A stretch of DNA of 64,000 nt from Lachancea thermotolerans CBS 6340. Lineage: Eukaryota; Ascomycota; Saccharomycetes; Saccharomycetales; Saccharomycetaceae. The notes below the pieces were generated by a model. That model was not told the DNA's origin. It saw only the letters and a list, made by a program, of their open reading frames with translations, and did no database searches. The stretch lies in NCBI RefSeq assembly GCF_000142805.1, contig NC_013082.1, positions 1,054,001 to 1,118,000 of the forward strand, in the 5' to 3' direction. This document shows, piece by piece, positions 47,625 to 56,855 of this stretch. Position 1 is the first letter of the stretch; the number at the start of each line of letters is the position of its first letter. The translations under genes and the position numbers were made by a program.

Positions 47625-48884
47625 ATGGTAGTTGACACAACCTATTATGATTTACTAGGCGTTAGCCCAGATGCAAAGTCCATAGACATAAAAAAGGCCT
47701 ATAGGAAAAAGTCTGTGCAAGAGCATCCCGACAAGAACCCCAATGATCCAACCGCCACAGAGCGATTCCAGGCTATTTCTCAAGCATATCAGGTTCTAAG
47801 TAAGGATGACTTACGTGCGAAGTACGACAAGTTTGGGAAAGAGGAAGCTGTACCCAAAGAAGGGTTTGAGGACGCCGCTGAGCAATTCTCTATGATATTT
47901 GGCGGCGATGCCTTTGCCTCATACATTGGTGAGCTTACTCTGTTGAAGAACTTACAGAAGACCGGCGAACTTTCTGCTGAAGACGAGAAAGATAAGGAGG
48001 CCGAAAATGAGGCCTCGGAAGAGAAGAAGGATGCAACAACAGCTCCAAGCGAGGCTGCGAACATGGACCAGGGGGGTGCTAAGGTTTTACCCCCTTCAGA
48101 GAGTCTTGATAGCATGTCGTCAACACAGAACGGGGAGAAAAAGGACAAGAAAAAGAGTAAGCTAGAGGCGTTCGAGGAGGAACAAAAAATCGAGAAAGAG
48201 AAGAGCATACAGGAGTTGAGCAAATTGCTGAGCGACCGCCTTTCTATTTTGACAGAAAGCGAGTACAACGAAGCTTGTAAAGAGTCTTTCGCTCGAAAGT
48301 TTGAGGAGGAAGCTAATATGCTAAAGATGGAATCCTTTGGGCTGGACATTCTTCACACGATTGGCGATGTCTACTACGAAAAAGGCCAGATATTTTTAAA
48401 ATCACAGCTGGTTTGGGGCCTTGGTGGAATGTTCCATTCATTTAAGGCAAAAAGCGGGGTTGTGATGGACACTCTTAAAACGGTGTCTGCGGCTTTGGAC
48501 GCACAGAATACTATGCAAGAGCTCGAAAAGCTTAAAGCTGTGGCAGAATCTAACGAAGTGTTGAGAGACGATAAGGGTCAGGAAATCTTGAAACCATCTG
48601 TCGAGGAGTTAGCCCAATTAGAACAGCTCTTAATGGGCAAGGTTTTATCTGCGGCCTGGCATGGATCTAAATTCGAGATTATGTCAACTTTGAGGAGCGT
48701 TTGCGACAAGGTACTAGAGGATGCTAAGGTCGACAAAACTACTCTAGTAAGGCGCGCAGAAACGCTCATAATACTAGGTAAAGTATTCAGAAAAACTTTT
48801 AGAACAAAAGTGGAACAAGAAGAAGCACAGGTTTTCGAAGAGCTAGTAGCCGAGGCCACTAAGAAAAAATCCAAGCACAAGTAG
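47625..48884 (+). CDS. DJP1: Cytosolic J-domain protein Djp1
   Basis: Type II/III Hsp40 of the cytosol that assists peroxisomal matrix protein import and the ER-SURF route for mitochondrial precursors. The 419-aa protein (432 in S. cerevisiae) begins with a J domain (residues about 5-70) with the HPD motif in QEHPDKNPNDP and QAYQVLSKDDLRAKYD, then EEAVPKEGFEDAAEQFSMIF and FASYIGELTLL, typical of the DnaJ-X family. A Lys/Glu/Ser-rich linker separates this from the conserved helical C-terminal DnaJ-X domain (LDILHTIGDVYYEKGQIFLK, LGGMFHSFKAK). YIR003W-YIR004W order (AIM21-DJP1) is kept. Confidence 0.97.
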   Translation: MVVDTTYYDLLGVSPDAKSIDIKKAYRKKSVQEHPDKNPNDPTATERFQAISQAYQVLSKDDLRAKYDKFGKEEAVPKEGFEDAAEQFSMIFGGDAFASYIGELTLLKNLQKTGELSAEDEKDKEAENEASEEKKDATTAPSEAANMDQGGAKVLPPSESLDSMSSTQNGEKKDKKKSKLEAFEEEQKIEKEKSIQELSKLLSDRLSILTESEYNEACKESFARKFEEEANMLKMESFGLDILHTIGDVYYEKGQIFLKSQLVWGLGGMFHSFKAKSGVVMDTLKTVSAALDAQNTMQELEKLKAVAESNEVLRDDKGQEILKPSVEELAQLEQLLMGKVLSAAWHGSKFEIMSTLRSVCDKVLEDAKVDKTTLVRRAETLIILGKVFRKTFRTKVEQEEAQVFEELVAEATKKKSKHK

Positions 48885-48967
48885 CCAATTTACCGGAGCC
48901 ATAGAATACAACCATTTGCGCATAATTCATTCATAATTTAATCCTATCTTAGCTAAATGTTTTAAAC

Positions 48968-49675
48968 TTAACGAGTTAAGTTCTTCAGCACAGCTCTTCT
49001 TTCCTTCTGTGATGGTTTAAGTGGCTTTCCATTTTTAACATCGTCAGCAATATATTGATCAACCTCGACGGATTTTTCAATATACTTTACCAACTCTTCG
49101 GAATCCTCTGCTGCTGGAATTCGGACTATTCCATGACAGTCGCCGACAATATAGTCACCAGGATTTATAGTTCGAAATTCGTCACGGTGAGACAGGATCT
49201 GTAGGGGAACGTTGACTCCAACAGGCTTTACGGCCATTCTAGCAGCACAACTTCCTAGTCCATAGCTAAATACAGGGAAGCCTAAAGCCCTGTGCTCTTC
49301 CAAATCTCTTATGCGTCCAAAAATGATGCTCCCACAGGCTTTCCGATACTGTGCCCTTGTTGACATGAGCCCTCCGTAAAGCGCTTGAGATATCTGAGTG
49401 TAAGGGGCACATTCTAACTGTAGTGGAATCGTTAACGCCACGACTATAAAGCTTCCCGGAGGGACTGAATCAATGTAATTTACTTCTTCCCGCGGATCAT
49501 CGCACGGTGCAAAAAGCACTGTATAAGCCTTCCCCGCAACAGAGTGTTCAGATCGACCCGACCACTTCTGAAGATTTGGAAAGAAGCCACCATGAGGATC
49601 TCCGTTTCTATTCAGTAAGCCATCTGAGACATCGCAGGTGCTGAACCTCGAAAGCTTTGTGGAAACACTTGTCAT
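48968..49675 (-). CDS. RraA-fold HMG/CHA aldolase-like protein (YER010C)
   Basis: Member of the RraA-like fold family. The S. cerevisiae ortholog YER010C (234 aa; 235 here) has 4-hydroxy-4-methyl-2-oxoglutarate aldolase and oxaloacetate decarboxylase activity in vitro; its role in the cell is not clear. Conserved sequences are [36 protein letters not shown], a [19 protein letters not shown] helix, [21 protein letters not shown] and the metal-site region [17 protein letters not shown]. In S. cerevisiae it follows NTF2 on chromosome V; here AIM21 and DJP1 from chromosome IX lie between them, as interleaving predicts. Confidence 0.93.
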   Translation of the reverse strand: MTSVSTKLSRFSTCDVSDGLLNRNGDPHGGFFPNLQKWSGRSEHSVAGKAYTVLFAPCDDPREEVNYIDSVPPGSFIVVALTIPLQLECAPYTQISQALYGGLMSTRAQYRKACGSIIFGRIRDLEEHRALGFPVFSYGLGSCAARMAVKPVGVNVPLQILSHRDEFRTINPGDYIVGDCHGIVRIPAAEDSEELVKYIEKSVEVDQYIADDVKNGKPLKPSQKERRAVLKNLTR

Positions 49676-49805
49676 TTTGGTGCTTGGTGTGCTCCCTTCA
49701 TTTTATTGAAGTTTTATTTGATATAACGAACGACCTTACAAAATCTAGACAACCGAACATCACAACGGTACTCGAAGACTGAGATCACCTACAAACGCTA
49801 AGAGT

Positions 49806-50210
49806 ATGAACCAAGTCAGGTCAATTCAGAATCTGAGTCTTCGAGAGCTTGAAAATGGTGTCCTCTCACCAAAAGCATCTTGGCACCATGAATACAGGGA
49901 TCAGGCTTATGTATATATCGGGGGGCTGAATAAAGAGCTCACTGAGGGGGACGTCTTGACGGTATTTTCTCAATATGGCGTTCCAGTGGATATAAACCTG
50001 GTCAGAGATCGAGAAACAGGGGAATCGAAAGGCTTTTGTTACCTCAAGTTCGAGGATCAGCGATCTTCAATTCTTGCTGTGGACAATCTCAATGGGGCTG
50101 TCGTAGCAGGCCGTGCTATCAAAGTAGACCATACAGTATATAAACCGAGAGGCGAAAATTGGGAATATAGGCAGGCGGTAAGGGACGAGCTCGAAAGAGA
50201 TTTTGAGTAG
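49806..50210 (+). CDS. IST3: RES-complex splicing factor Ist3 (Snu17)
   Basis: RRM protein of the U2 snRNP-associated RES complex with Bud13 and Pml1, needed for efficient first-step splicing and pre-mRNA retention. The 134-aa product (148 in S. cerevisiae) has the N-terminal helix SLRELENGVLSPKASWHHEY, RNP2 AYVYIGGLNKEL, RNP1 KGFCYLKFED and a conserved C-terminal helix YRQAVRDELERDF. This genome keeps many genes with short introns, and RES subunits are linked to retention and splicing of such transcripts in yeast. Converges with PAN1 over 96 bp. Confidence 0.96.
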   Translation: MNQVRSIQNLSLRELENGVLSPKASWHHEYRDQAYVYIGGLNKELTEGDVLTVFSQYGVPVDINLVRDRETGESKGFCYLKFEDQRSSILAVDNLNGAVVAGRAIKVDHTVYKPRGENWEYRQAVRDELERDFE

Positions 50211-50306
50211 TGCTTCAATGACAGCCAGCAGCCTAGAAATTGATTCGCGAAGCCAGTGTAACTGCTAAATGAGTTTGAATAATTACACAGATAATGCAAC
50301 TAAATA

Positions 50307-53300
50307 TCAAGGCAAAGGTGGTGGAGGTGGGATCCCGGAGGGAGGCAACTGGTCGTTTCGGGACAAATCGTCAAACGAATCAACAGACTCGGGAATGGAT
50401 AGATCATCGGAGTGATCGCCTTCGTCTTCCTCTCTGGGAGATTGAGGAAGCGAGTAACCATTCAAGGGCACCTGCGAAGTAACAGTTGTTGTTGGCTCGT
50501 CTTGACCTACTCGTGGAAGAGGAGGTGCAATGGGCACAACAGGTTGTGACGCCGCCGGGGCCTGAGGAGCTGGAGCCTGAGGAACTGGAGCCTGAGGAGC
50601 TGGGGCCTGAGGAGCTGGGGCCTGAGGAGCTGGGGCCTGAGGAGCTGGGGCCTGAGGAGCTAGATGAGTCTGCTCATCATCAGACCAGTCATCATCATTA
50701 TCATCTAGGCCCCTTTGGATTCTTCTTTGGGCTTCTGCTGCCTTGGCATCGAAGGTGGATGCGCCCGATTGCGAAGGCTTGAAAAACGGATTTCTTCCCC
50801 CCGTTGATGTGGAAGACGCCGGTTGAGTAGCCGGACTTAAAGCTGAATGAGCCAGTGATCTGTTGAATGGGTTGTTTGTCTGGTGACTGCTAACCTCTGA
50901 GGCTTCAACCGCCTCAGGCTTACCGGCATTACTATTATTGGCCACCCCAATAGCTTGTCCATTAGAGTTCACAGACATAGCGGGAAGCGTAGCAGGAAGC
51001 GTAGCAGCAGAGCGTGCCCCCGTATCCGCGGCTCCTGCTGTTTGCGAAAATTCCGATCTATCTTCCGCAAGAGCGCTGACGTCCTTTTTTGGCTGAGCAG
51101 CCTCCTGAGCAGCCTTCTTCTTGGCCTTTAACGCTTCGAGTCTCTCTGCAAGCCTTTCAACCTCTTCATCGTCTTCGTCATTTTCACGCTCAATGGGTTG
51201 AGGTTCTGTGTGCAGCTGGGCTGGCCTCTCCACACTTTTGGGCACCTCGGAACTTGAAGAATTCCCACTTCCCAACCCTAGCTTTGCCAACCTTTCATTC
51301 ATTTTCCGCTGTGCTTGTTCTTTCAAGAATGTTGAGCGATCCCTTGTATTGGAGACCTTCGCCTGTGATGGAGTCGTAAAGCCGTTATTTGAATTTTCGA
51401 ATGACCTGCGATCATTAGAAGGATTAACGTTTGCAGTCTGACGCACTGATATTGGTCTTGTACTTGCGATATAGGCGCTGACTTGAGGATCTAAACCAAC
51501 GCCGAGTTCCCACTTCTGGTATTGGCTACCGTTTGTGTTCGCTTTCCCAACCAACGCAGAGTTAACAGAAGCCGCTATTTCGAAAATCGAGGATTGAATC
51601 TCTTCAATAATTGATTGATTCGTGGAGTTTTCTGATTTGATCTTTGAAACCTCTTCATTGAATTTTTGTTCCTGCTGGTCAACATTGGTACCAGAGACGG
51701 GTCTTCCAGTCAATGCTGCCATCCTTGAAGCTAGCAATGCTTTACTCTTGGCCTTTCTGCGATCTTCGTCAGTGACTTCGCCATTGGCCCCGGTGCCCAC
51801 CAACGATGATGGATTCCTCTGTCTGTAAAGCTCAATTTTGGCAGTCGCAATTTGGTTATTGACGTCTGAAATCTCAGCCAAGATCTGAGGGACCCTACTC
51901 GCCAGACTATCAAACTGGGCCTTAAGTTCTTTTGTTTCGCCAGTTAACAAATTGTTTGAAGAGTCTATCGCGCGAGGCAGAGAGTTGAGTTTTCTTTTCA
52001 AATCTTCAATCGCCTGTTCACCGCTCAAGCGTTGGTTATAGTCATTCTTTGTAGTGGTTGATAGTTGGACGGGACTCTCATCTACCTGTAACTTCTGGTT
52101 GCCTGCGGTGCTTATGGAGCTAGTCCCTTGCTTTTCGGTATTTTTTGATTCGCTAATTGTTCTTCTACGATTACGTGAACTGGGTAGCATCTCATCATCG
52201 TCGTGCTTGAATGAGAAGCCGTCCACTTTAGTAGGCGCTTTTTTGATCGCATCTGGGCTGCTCTTAAGTTGGTTCTTGACAGAATTCAAAATTTGGGTGC
52301 TTGAAGGGATAAGGCTGGGAGGCAACCTATTCGGCAAGTCGTTACCACTCAATCTTCTATAAACCAAGTGCATCCCCAATGCGAACTCTTGTCTGTTCAG
52401 TTGGCCGTTGTTATTAGTGTCGCACAAATTCCAAATGTGTTCCAGGTCACTCCTGCTAAGGCCGGACTTACGGAACACCTCAACAGCTGTGGAAGAGTCC
52501 ATAAGGCCCTTATTCTGAGTGTCATAAGTATCAAAAATTTTGTAGAACAGCGATTTCTCCTCGTTTGTGATAACGTCAGAGTTGTCCACAAAGAACTTAC
52601 TTGCGAAGTTGGATTGACTGTAAATTTCGTTGTTTCCAAAACCCGTTTTCTGTGCACTGAGTGGGGCACTAGGATTAAAACTTGAGGGCGGAAGGTAACC
52701 CGTTGGTTGCGGCTGTAACAATGAAGGGTTATCAAAAGTCCTGTTAGGAACGCTCCCCATTGGTTGACCCGTTGGTACAGACACAACTGGATTCCCCCAG
52801 CCTGTGGATTGCGGTTGTAAAACCACACCACCTGTTGCTTGGGTTTGAAGTGGTTGATTAAACGATGTTGGCGGCATAAAACCGGTAGATTGAGGCTGAA
52901 GGAAGCCACCAGTGTATTGGCTTTGTAAGTTGCCACCTGTTTGTTGAGAAACCAGTGACTGGCCAAATGATGTCTGAGGCATAAAGCCAGTCGCCTGGGG
53001 ATTCAGCAGCCCTTGAGTGTTTTGTGCTTGCAGCGGCATTCCAAAGCTAGTTTGCGGCATAGAACCGGTTGGTTGGGGTTGTAGGTTTAAGATCCCTGAA
53101 GTAAGATCATCAAAAGGGGTCTTTGGTTTTGAAGATTCAGAAAAGCTGCCATTAGCAATGCTGGTATTAATTGCACTGACAAAACTCTCGACCTCGTTTT
53201 TGGTCCTGGTGTCAAGTTCAAAAGGGACGCTGTCACCTTGAATCACAGCGTTTACAAGGTGCATAGCCAACGCAAACTCAGGAAACAAAAGTTCTCCAGC

Positions 53301-54425
53301 CCTGCTAGTATCACACAAGGTCCAGATCTTGGCCAATTGTGTAGGAGAAACACCAGATTTCATAAGGATTGTCCTGCATGCGTCTCCAGAAATAGTGTTA
53401 GATCCTAGGGGAACTGAAGATCTAAAAAGAGTCTCAAACTTGGCCTGGTCATTAGCTGTAATGAAAGAAAGCCTCATGTTAGGAATTTTAATATCATTGT
53501 TTATCCCATTATTGGCAAACGAGTTCACAAAACCAGTTGCGGTAGGCTTCAAAGGTTGTATGGTCTCCTGAGCCTGTTGGCGGTAAAAACCTGTTTGCTG
53601 AGGCTGAAGAGGCTGCGGAGTTTGCTGGGCGTACTGACTCCCTTGCTGCTGGATGTTGGATTGGGAGTAAAAACCTGTAGGCTGTTGCTGGAGTGGTTGG
53701 AGGCTAGGTTGGGAGAATAAACCGGTCTGCTGAGGCTGAACAGGCTGAGGGTTTTGCTGGGAGTAGGCGTTGGCCTGTTGCTGCTGCTGAAGCGGTTGGC
53801 TGAAGAAACCTGTTTGTTGAGGTTGGACTGGGTGCGCAGTTTGTTGAGAGAGCCCAGTAGTTGGTTGATTTTGCATGGGCTGCGAAGGGAAGCTATTCTG
53901 CTGATATTGTTGCGGAGCTGATGGTTGAGGGGAGAAAGCATTTGAAGCAACGCCAGTTTGTTGTTGCTGCAAGACAGATTGTGGTTGATTCTGTTGATAA
54001 AATGGAACCTGAGGAGGTTGCTGCTGGATCTGTGGGGTGCCCTGCTGAGAGTAATACCCAGTTTGCTGTGGCTGGAGACTAGTAGGGTTTTGATTGGGGA
54101 AAAACCCACCTTGCTGTTGGTGTCCCGCATATGGTCCTTGCGCTGGATTGGTCGAAAATCCGGTTTGCATGCTTTGTAGAGAGCCCTGAGGAGGTGCAGC
54201 ATACTCATTCCCACCTTGGTACATAGAACCTAGGTTCTGCATGTTACCTGCACTCTGCTGCTGCTGCTGCTGAGGGTGCTGGTTACCAAACGAGTTGGGA
54301 ATATTTTGCTGAAAATTTCCGAACTCAGTGGTCGGCCGCTGGTTTAATTGACCAGGCTGCTGAGAATAGAACCCAGTTTGCTGCTGATTCGGAGCATTGC
54401 CTTGGGCCTGGTAGGGGTTAAACAT
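50307..54425 (-). CDS. PAN1: Endocytic scaffold Pan1
   Basis: EH-domain scaffold of actin patches that joins End3 and Sla1 and activates Arp2/3. The 1372-aa protein (1480 in S. cerevisiae) has a Gln/Pro/Asn-rich N-terminus with many LQPQQTG-type motifs, which fit the Prk1 kinase consensus [LIVM]xx[QNTS]xTG; EH domain 1 at about residues 315-415 (SGVSPTQLAKIWTLCDTSRA); a second group of QPQxTG repeats; EH domain 2 at about 610-710 (SGLSRSDLEHIWNLCDTNNN); a coiled-coil central region; an acidic Arp2/3-binding motif (DDNDDDWSDDEQ); and a Pro-rich WH2-like tail ending PPSGIPPPPPLP. A run of about seven APQAP units precedes the tail. Confidence 0.97.
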   Translation of the reverse strand: MFNPYQAQGNAPNQQQTGFYSQQPGQLNQRPTTEFGNFQQNIPNSFGNQHPQQQQQQSAGNMQNLGSMYQGGNEYAAPPQGSLQSMQTGFSTNPAQGPYAGHQQQGGFFPNQNPTSLQPQQTGYYSQQGTPQIQQQPPQVPFYQQNQPQSVLQQQQTGVASNAFSPQPSAPQQYQQNSFPSQPMQNQPTTGLSQQTAHPVQPQQTGFFSQPLQQQQQANAYSQQNPQPVQPQQTGLFSQPSLQPLQQQPTGFYSQSNIQQQGSQYAQQTPQPLQPQQTGFYRQQAQETIQPLKPTATGFVNSFANNGINNDIKIPNMRLSFITANDQAKFETLFRSSVPLGSNTISGDACRTILMKSGVSPTQLAKIWTLCDTSRAGELLFPEFALAMHLVNAVIQGDSVPFELDTRTKNEVESFVSAINTSIANGSFSESSKPKTPFDDLTSGILNLQPQPTGSMPQTSFGMPLQAQNTQGLLNPQATGFMPQTSFGQSLVSQQTGGNLQSQYTGGFLQPQSTGFMPPTSFNQPLQTQATGGVVLQPQSTGWGNPVVSVPTGQPMGSVPNRTFDNPSLLQPQPTGYLPPSSFNPSAPLSAQKTGFGNNEIYSQSNFASKFFVDNSDVITNEEKSLFYKIFDTYDTQNKGLMDSSTAVEVFRKSGLSRSDLEHIWNLCDTNNNGQLNRQEFALGMHLVYRRLSGNDLPNRLPPSLIPSSTQILNSVKNQLKSSPDAIKKAPTKVDGFSFKHDDDEMLPSSRNRRRTISESKNTEKQGTSSISTAGNQKLQVDESPVQLSTTTKNDYNQRLSGEQAIEDLKRKLNSLPRAIDSSNNLLTGETKELKAQFDSLASRVPQILAEISDVNNQIATAKIELYRQRNPSSLVGTGANGEVTDEDRRKAKSKALLASRMAALTGRPVSGTNVDQQEQKFNEEVSKIKSENSTNQSIIEEIQSSIFEIAASVNSALVGKANTNGSQYQKWELGVGLDPQVSAYIASTRPISVRQTANVNPSNDRRSFENSNNGFTTPSQAKVSNTRDRSTFLKEQAQRKMNERLAKLGLGSGNSSSSEVPKSVERPAQLHTEPQPIERENDEDDEEVERLAERLEALKAKKKAAQEAAQPKKDVSALAEDRSEFSQTAGAADTGARSAATLPATLPAMSVNSNGQAIGVANNSNAGKPEAVEASEVSSHQTNNPFNRSLAHSALSPATQPASSTSTGGRNPFFKPSQSGASTFDAKAAEAQRRIQRGLDDNDDDWSDDEQTHLAPQAPAPQAPAPQAPAPQAPAPQAPVPQAPAPQAPAASQPVVPIAPPLPRVGQDEPTTTVTSQVPLNGYSLPQSPREEDEGDHSDDLSIPESVDSFDDLSRNDQLPPSGIPPPPPLP
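50561..50661 (-). repeat. 15-bp minisatellite in PAN1 (APQAP units)
   Basis: On the plus strand the unit CCTGAGGAGCTGGGG is repeated about 6.7 times with few changes. On the coding strand it gives Ala-Pro-Gln-Ala-Pro repeats just after the acidic motif. Such in-frame tandem repeats change copy number easily between strains. Confidence 0.85.
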
Positions 54426-54785
54426 AACGCCTAGGGGCCTTTTCGATTTATGAGTGCGTATCAGTTTTCAATCAGATCATAGTTCATATAATCAATAGGG
54501 GCCTTTCGCGGGTGAAAAAATCAAGCTATGTCACAATGAACGTTTAAAGAATATGACGGCAGACGAGGAAGGTAGAAGTGATAACATCTATGAATCCACC
54601 TCGGTCATGAGCGGTTCCATTTGTTAAGGAAATGAACAAGATACCTTGTGGCTGTGGGCCTGGTGTTTATTTATGTCAGCTTCCAGGTGTAACACATTAT
54701 TTACTTAATGTAGATTGGCATTTACCGATATCCCAACTCGTGCTTTGCCCTGCTACAAAATTCAATATTGTGAAATGTGAATATC
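54426..54785. other. PAN1 upstream spacer
   Basis: This 360-bp AT-rich spacer between two minus-strand genes should hold the PAN1 promoter. I see no gene, RNA or clear motif. Confidence 0.45.
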
Positions 54786-56657
54786 TCAAGACCCTTGTGG
54801 TATGAGATCTATATTCCATATGTTCGAAATTTCATTAAAATCTTTTGAGTCATCACCATCGAAAACCAGAAGTGCGCCATTAGACAAAGCGGATTGCATA
54901 TCCCCAATGGAAAGTGAAGCACAATAGGTGTATTCCAGACACTCCTGCGCTTTCACCCAAGGATGGCTCTTGATATCGGGGATAATAAGAGCTTCAAGCT
55001 GTAATGCCTGATCGTAAACGTTTTGTAGATCTTCCTCACTACTGTACTGAGACTTGAAATAATCTGGTGATCGGTCGAAGTCCATGTGTGCAGCCCCTGG
55101 TGTTTTGCACTTCTTTAGGCCACCATTGGTCCAAAGCAGGCGTTTGTCACGGCTACTATGGCTCATCTGTGTTGCGCAAATTTCATACTCCTTCTCTCCA
55201 GTTTCTTCCGATAGCTTTGTGACCAAAGGTCCGACTACAGAGCCATCAATGGGATCGATTGTATAGTCCTGACCACCAAAAAGCTGACCTAGCCAAAACA
55301 GTTCCTTGTCTCCATATACACAACGACTCAACCTTGGGTCTAAGTTCATGAATAGAGATATTAGAAGACCAATGAGCTTTTCAGGCTTGCGGAACACAAC
55401 CAGGCCACTATCAACATTGTGCAGTGTCTTATTGTAGAAGAAGCGATAATATATGTGCTCCTCTTCATTCGAGAAGATTGTGCTGTCTGGCCGAACCGCA
55501 GAGCCGTTGACCTTCATAGTATGGTTCATTAGTATTGTTGCTTCCGCAGAAGGCATTAAATAATTGAACGACTCAATGCAATAGTCAAATGTTGTTTCTC
55601 CGGGCATGTCTCTATCTTTGTATAACAAAACACCGCTTCGGTTGTATTGATCGTCATCAAAGAACTCCTCAAGGGGAATGAAGGGTATAACATCAGCGTC
55701 CATCAAAATAACCTCAGAGAATGTGTTAAAGATTGAGGCAATCCATTTATTCACAAAATACGTCATTTCCAAACCATAGAGCGGTTCCAAAATAGCCCCA
55801 CAATTTATGTAGTACACCCGTTGATGGCTTCTCTGCAGGAAAGACGACAGGGCATTTAGAAATTGTTCAGATAGCTCATTTTCTCTCTGAACAATTTGGA
55901 TGGGAAGCTTGTTCCCTAAGTGATCAAGTATTTTGAGATGTCTTATGAAGGGGTCCAAGTGTCTTTCGCCGAGGGAGAACACTAAGCCTCGACCGGTAGA
56001 AAAGGCATTCCAGTTTCGCCAAAAGGATTTCGAGTTGTCCATCCTAAACGCGCCGTCTTCAGGTGCCGAGTAGTGTGGTACTACGCCCTTTCGCAGCTCG
56101 CGTCTTGTTTTGAGGTCAACAATAGTGGGCCACAGCTCTTCAGGCTTACGGAAATCCCTTAAAAATGGAAACACACGGTGGTGGAAGCCCATGACATCGC
56201 GCTTCTGGGGGATCACTTGATTCAACGAAAGATCTCCACTAATGAAGCAATCATCGAACACACGCACGCGTTCAATTACGTTAGAGATTTTAGCATTATT
56301 GGCATTGTCAGAATTGAAGAGGATCCTCACGGCATTGTTAGTCCACTGCGGGTCTTTCAAGTGCACAGAATCGAAGTAGTATCGACACTTTTGTTGAAGG
56401 TTTTGGGACTTGAACTCACGCCAATCCTGGCGTGCCATCGAGACTCTCCACCATGGCTTCAAAAAGTCTGAAAAAGGCGAATCGTTTAGTGCCACTCTTT
56501 GAGAGCTTTCTCTGCAAAGTTTAGCGAATTGTTCGAGAGATGCTCTGGAAAAGCCTCTCTGTTTGCGCGAGGTGCGTGCAATCAGAAGGCAAACTAGAAA
56601 AAAACCGAAAAATACTACCGCGCGTCGGAAGCCCGTTTTTCGAACCCGTAACATCAT
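54786..56657 (-). CDS. MNT3: Golgi alpha-1,3-mannosyltransferase, MNT3-like (MNN1 family)
   Basis: GT71-family enzyme that adds terminal alpha-1,3-mannose to O- and N-linked glycans in the Golgi. The 623-aa protein is type II: short basic cytosolic tail, signal anchor at about residues 11-27 (RAVVFFGFFLVCLLIAR), then a lumenal catalytic domain with DxD in EVILMDADVIPFIPLEEFFD and conserved FSTGRGLVFSL, NVDSGLVVF, CVYGDKELFWLGQLFGGQDY and DPIDGSVVGP. Length and these sequences favour MNT3 (630 aa) over MNN1 (762 aa). Its place next to PAN1 is not that of S. cerevisiae MNT3 (YIL014W) or MNN1 (YER001W), and a tRNA-Thr lies just upstream, so this edge looks like a rearrangement point. Confidence 0.85.
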   Translation of the reverse strand: MMLRVRKTGFRRAVVFFGFFLVCLLIARTSRKQRGFSRASLEQFAKLCRESSQRVALNDSPFSDFLKPWWRVSMARQDWREFKSQNLQQKCRYYFDSVHLKDPQWTNNAVRILFNSDNANNAKISNVIERVRVFDDCFISGDLSLNQVIPQKRDVMGFHHRVFPFLRDFRKPEELWPTIVDLKTRRELRKGVVPHYSAPEDGAFRMDNSKSFWRNWNAFSTGRGLVFSLGERHLDPFIRHLKILDHLGNKLPIQIVQRENELSEQFLNALSSFLQRSHQRVYYINCGAILEPLYGLEMTYFVNKWIASIFNTFSEVILMDADVIPFIPLEEFFDDDQYNRSGVLLYKDRDMPGETTFDYCIESFNYLMPSAEATILMNHTMKVNGSAVRPDSTIFSNEEEHIYYRFFYNKTLHNVDSGLVVFRKPEKLIGLLISLFMNLDPRLSRCVYGDKELFWLGQLFGGQDYTIDPIDGSVVGPLVTKLSEETGEKEYEICATQMSHSSRDKRLLWTNGGLKKCKTPGAAHMDFDRSPDYFKSQYSSEEDLQNVYDQALQLEALIIPDIKSHPWVKAQECLEYTYCASLSIGDMQSALSNGALLVFDGDDSKDFNEISNIWNIDLIPQGS

Positions 56658-56782
56658 TTACCGCTACGCAGCCTATTTCTCATTTACAAGACGATCCCAC
56701 TTGATGTATGGCGATCGCATCGGCGCAGTACTCAACCCATCAAAAAGATAATATTGGGATTTTTGGAACTTCAAAAACTAAA

Positions 56783-56855
56783 TGCTTCCAACCAGATTTG
56801 AACTGATGATCTCCACATTACTAGTGTGGCGCCTTACCAACTTGGCCATAGAAGC
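56783..56855 (-). tRNA. tRNA-Thr (AGT)
   Basis: The minus strand reads GCTTCTATGGCCAAGTTGG at the 5' end and GGTTGGAAGCA at the 3' end; acceptor stem GCTTCTA pairs with the TGGAAGC end allowing one G-T pair. The anticodon loop CACTAGTAATG has anticodon AGT, and the T-arm is AGTTCAAATCT. It is 73 nt, without intron, nearly identical to S. cerevisiae tRNA-Thr(AGU). Confidence 0.96.
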
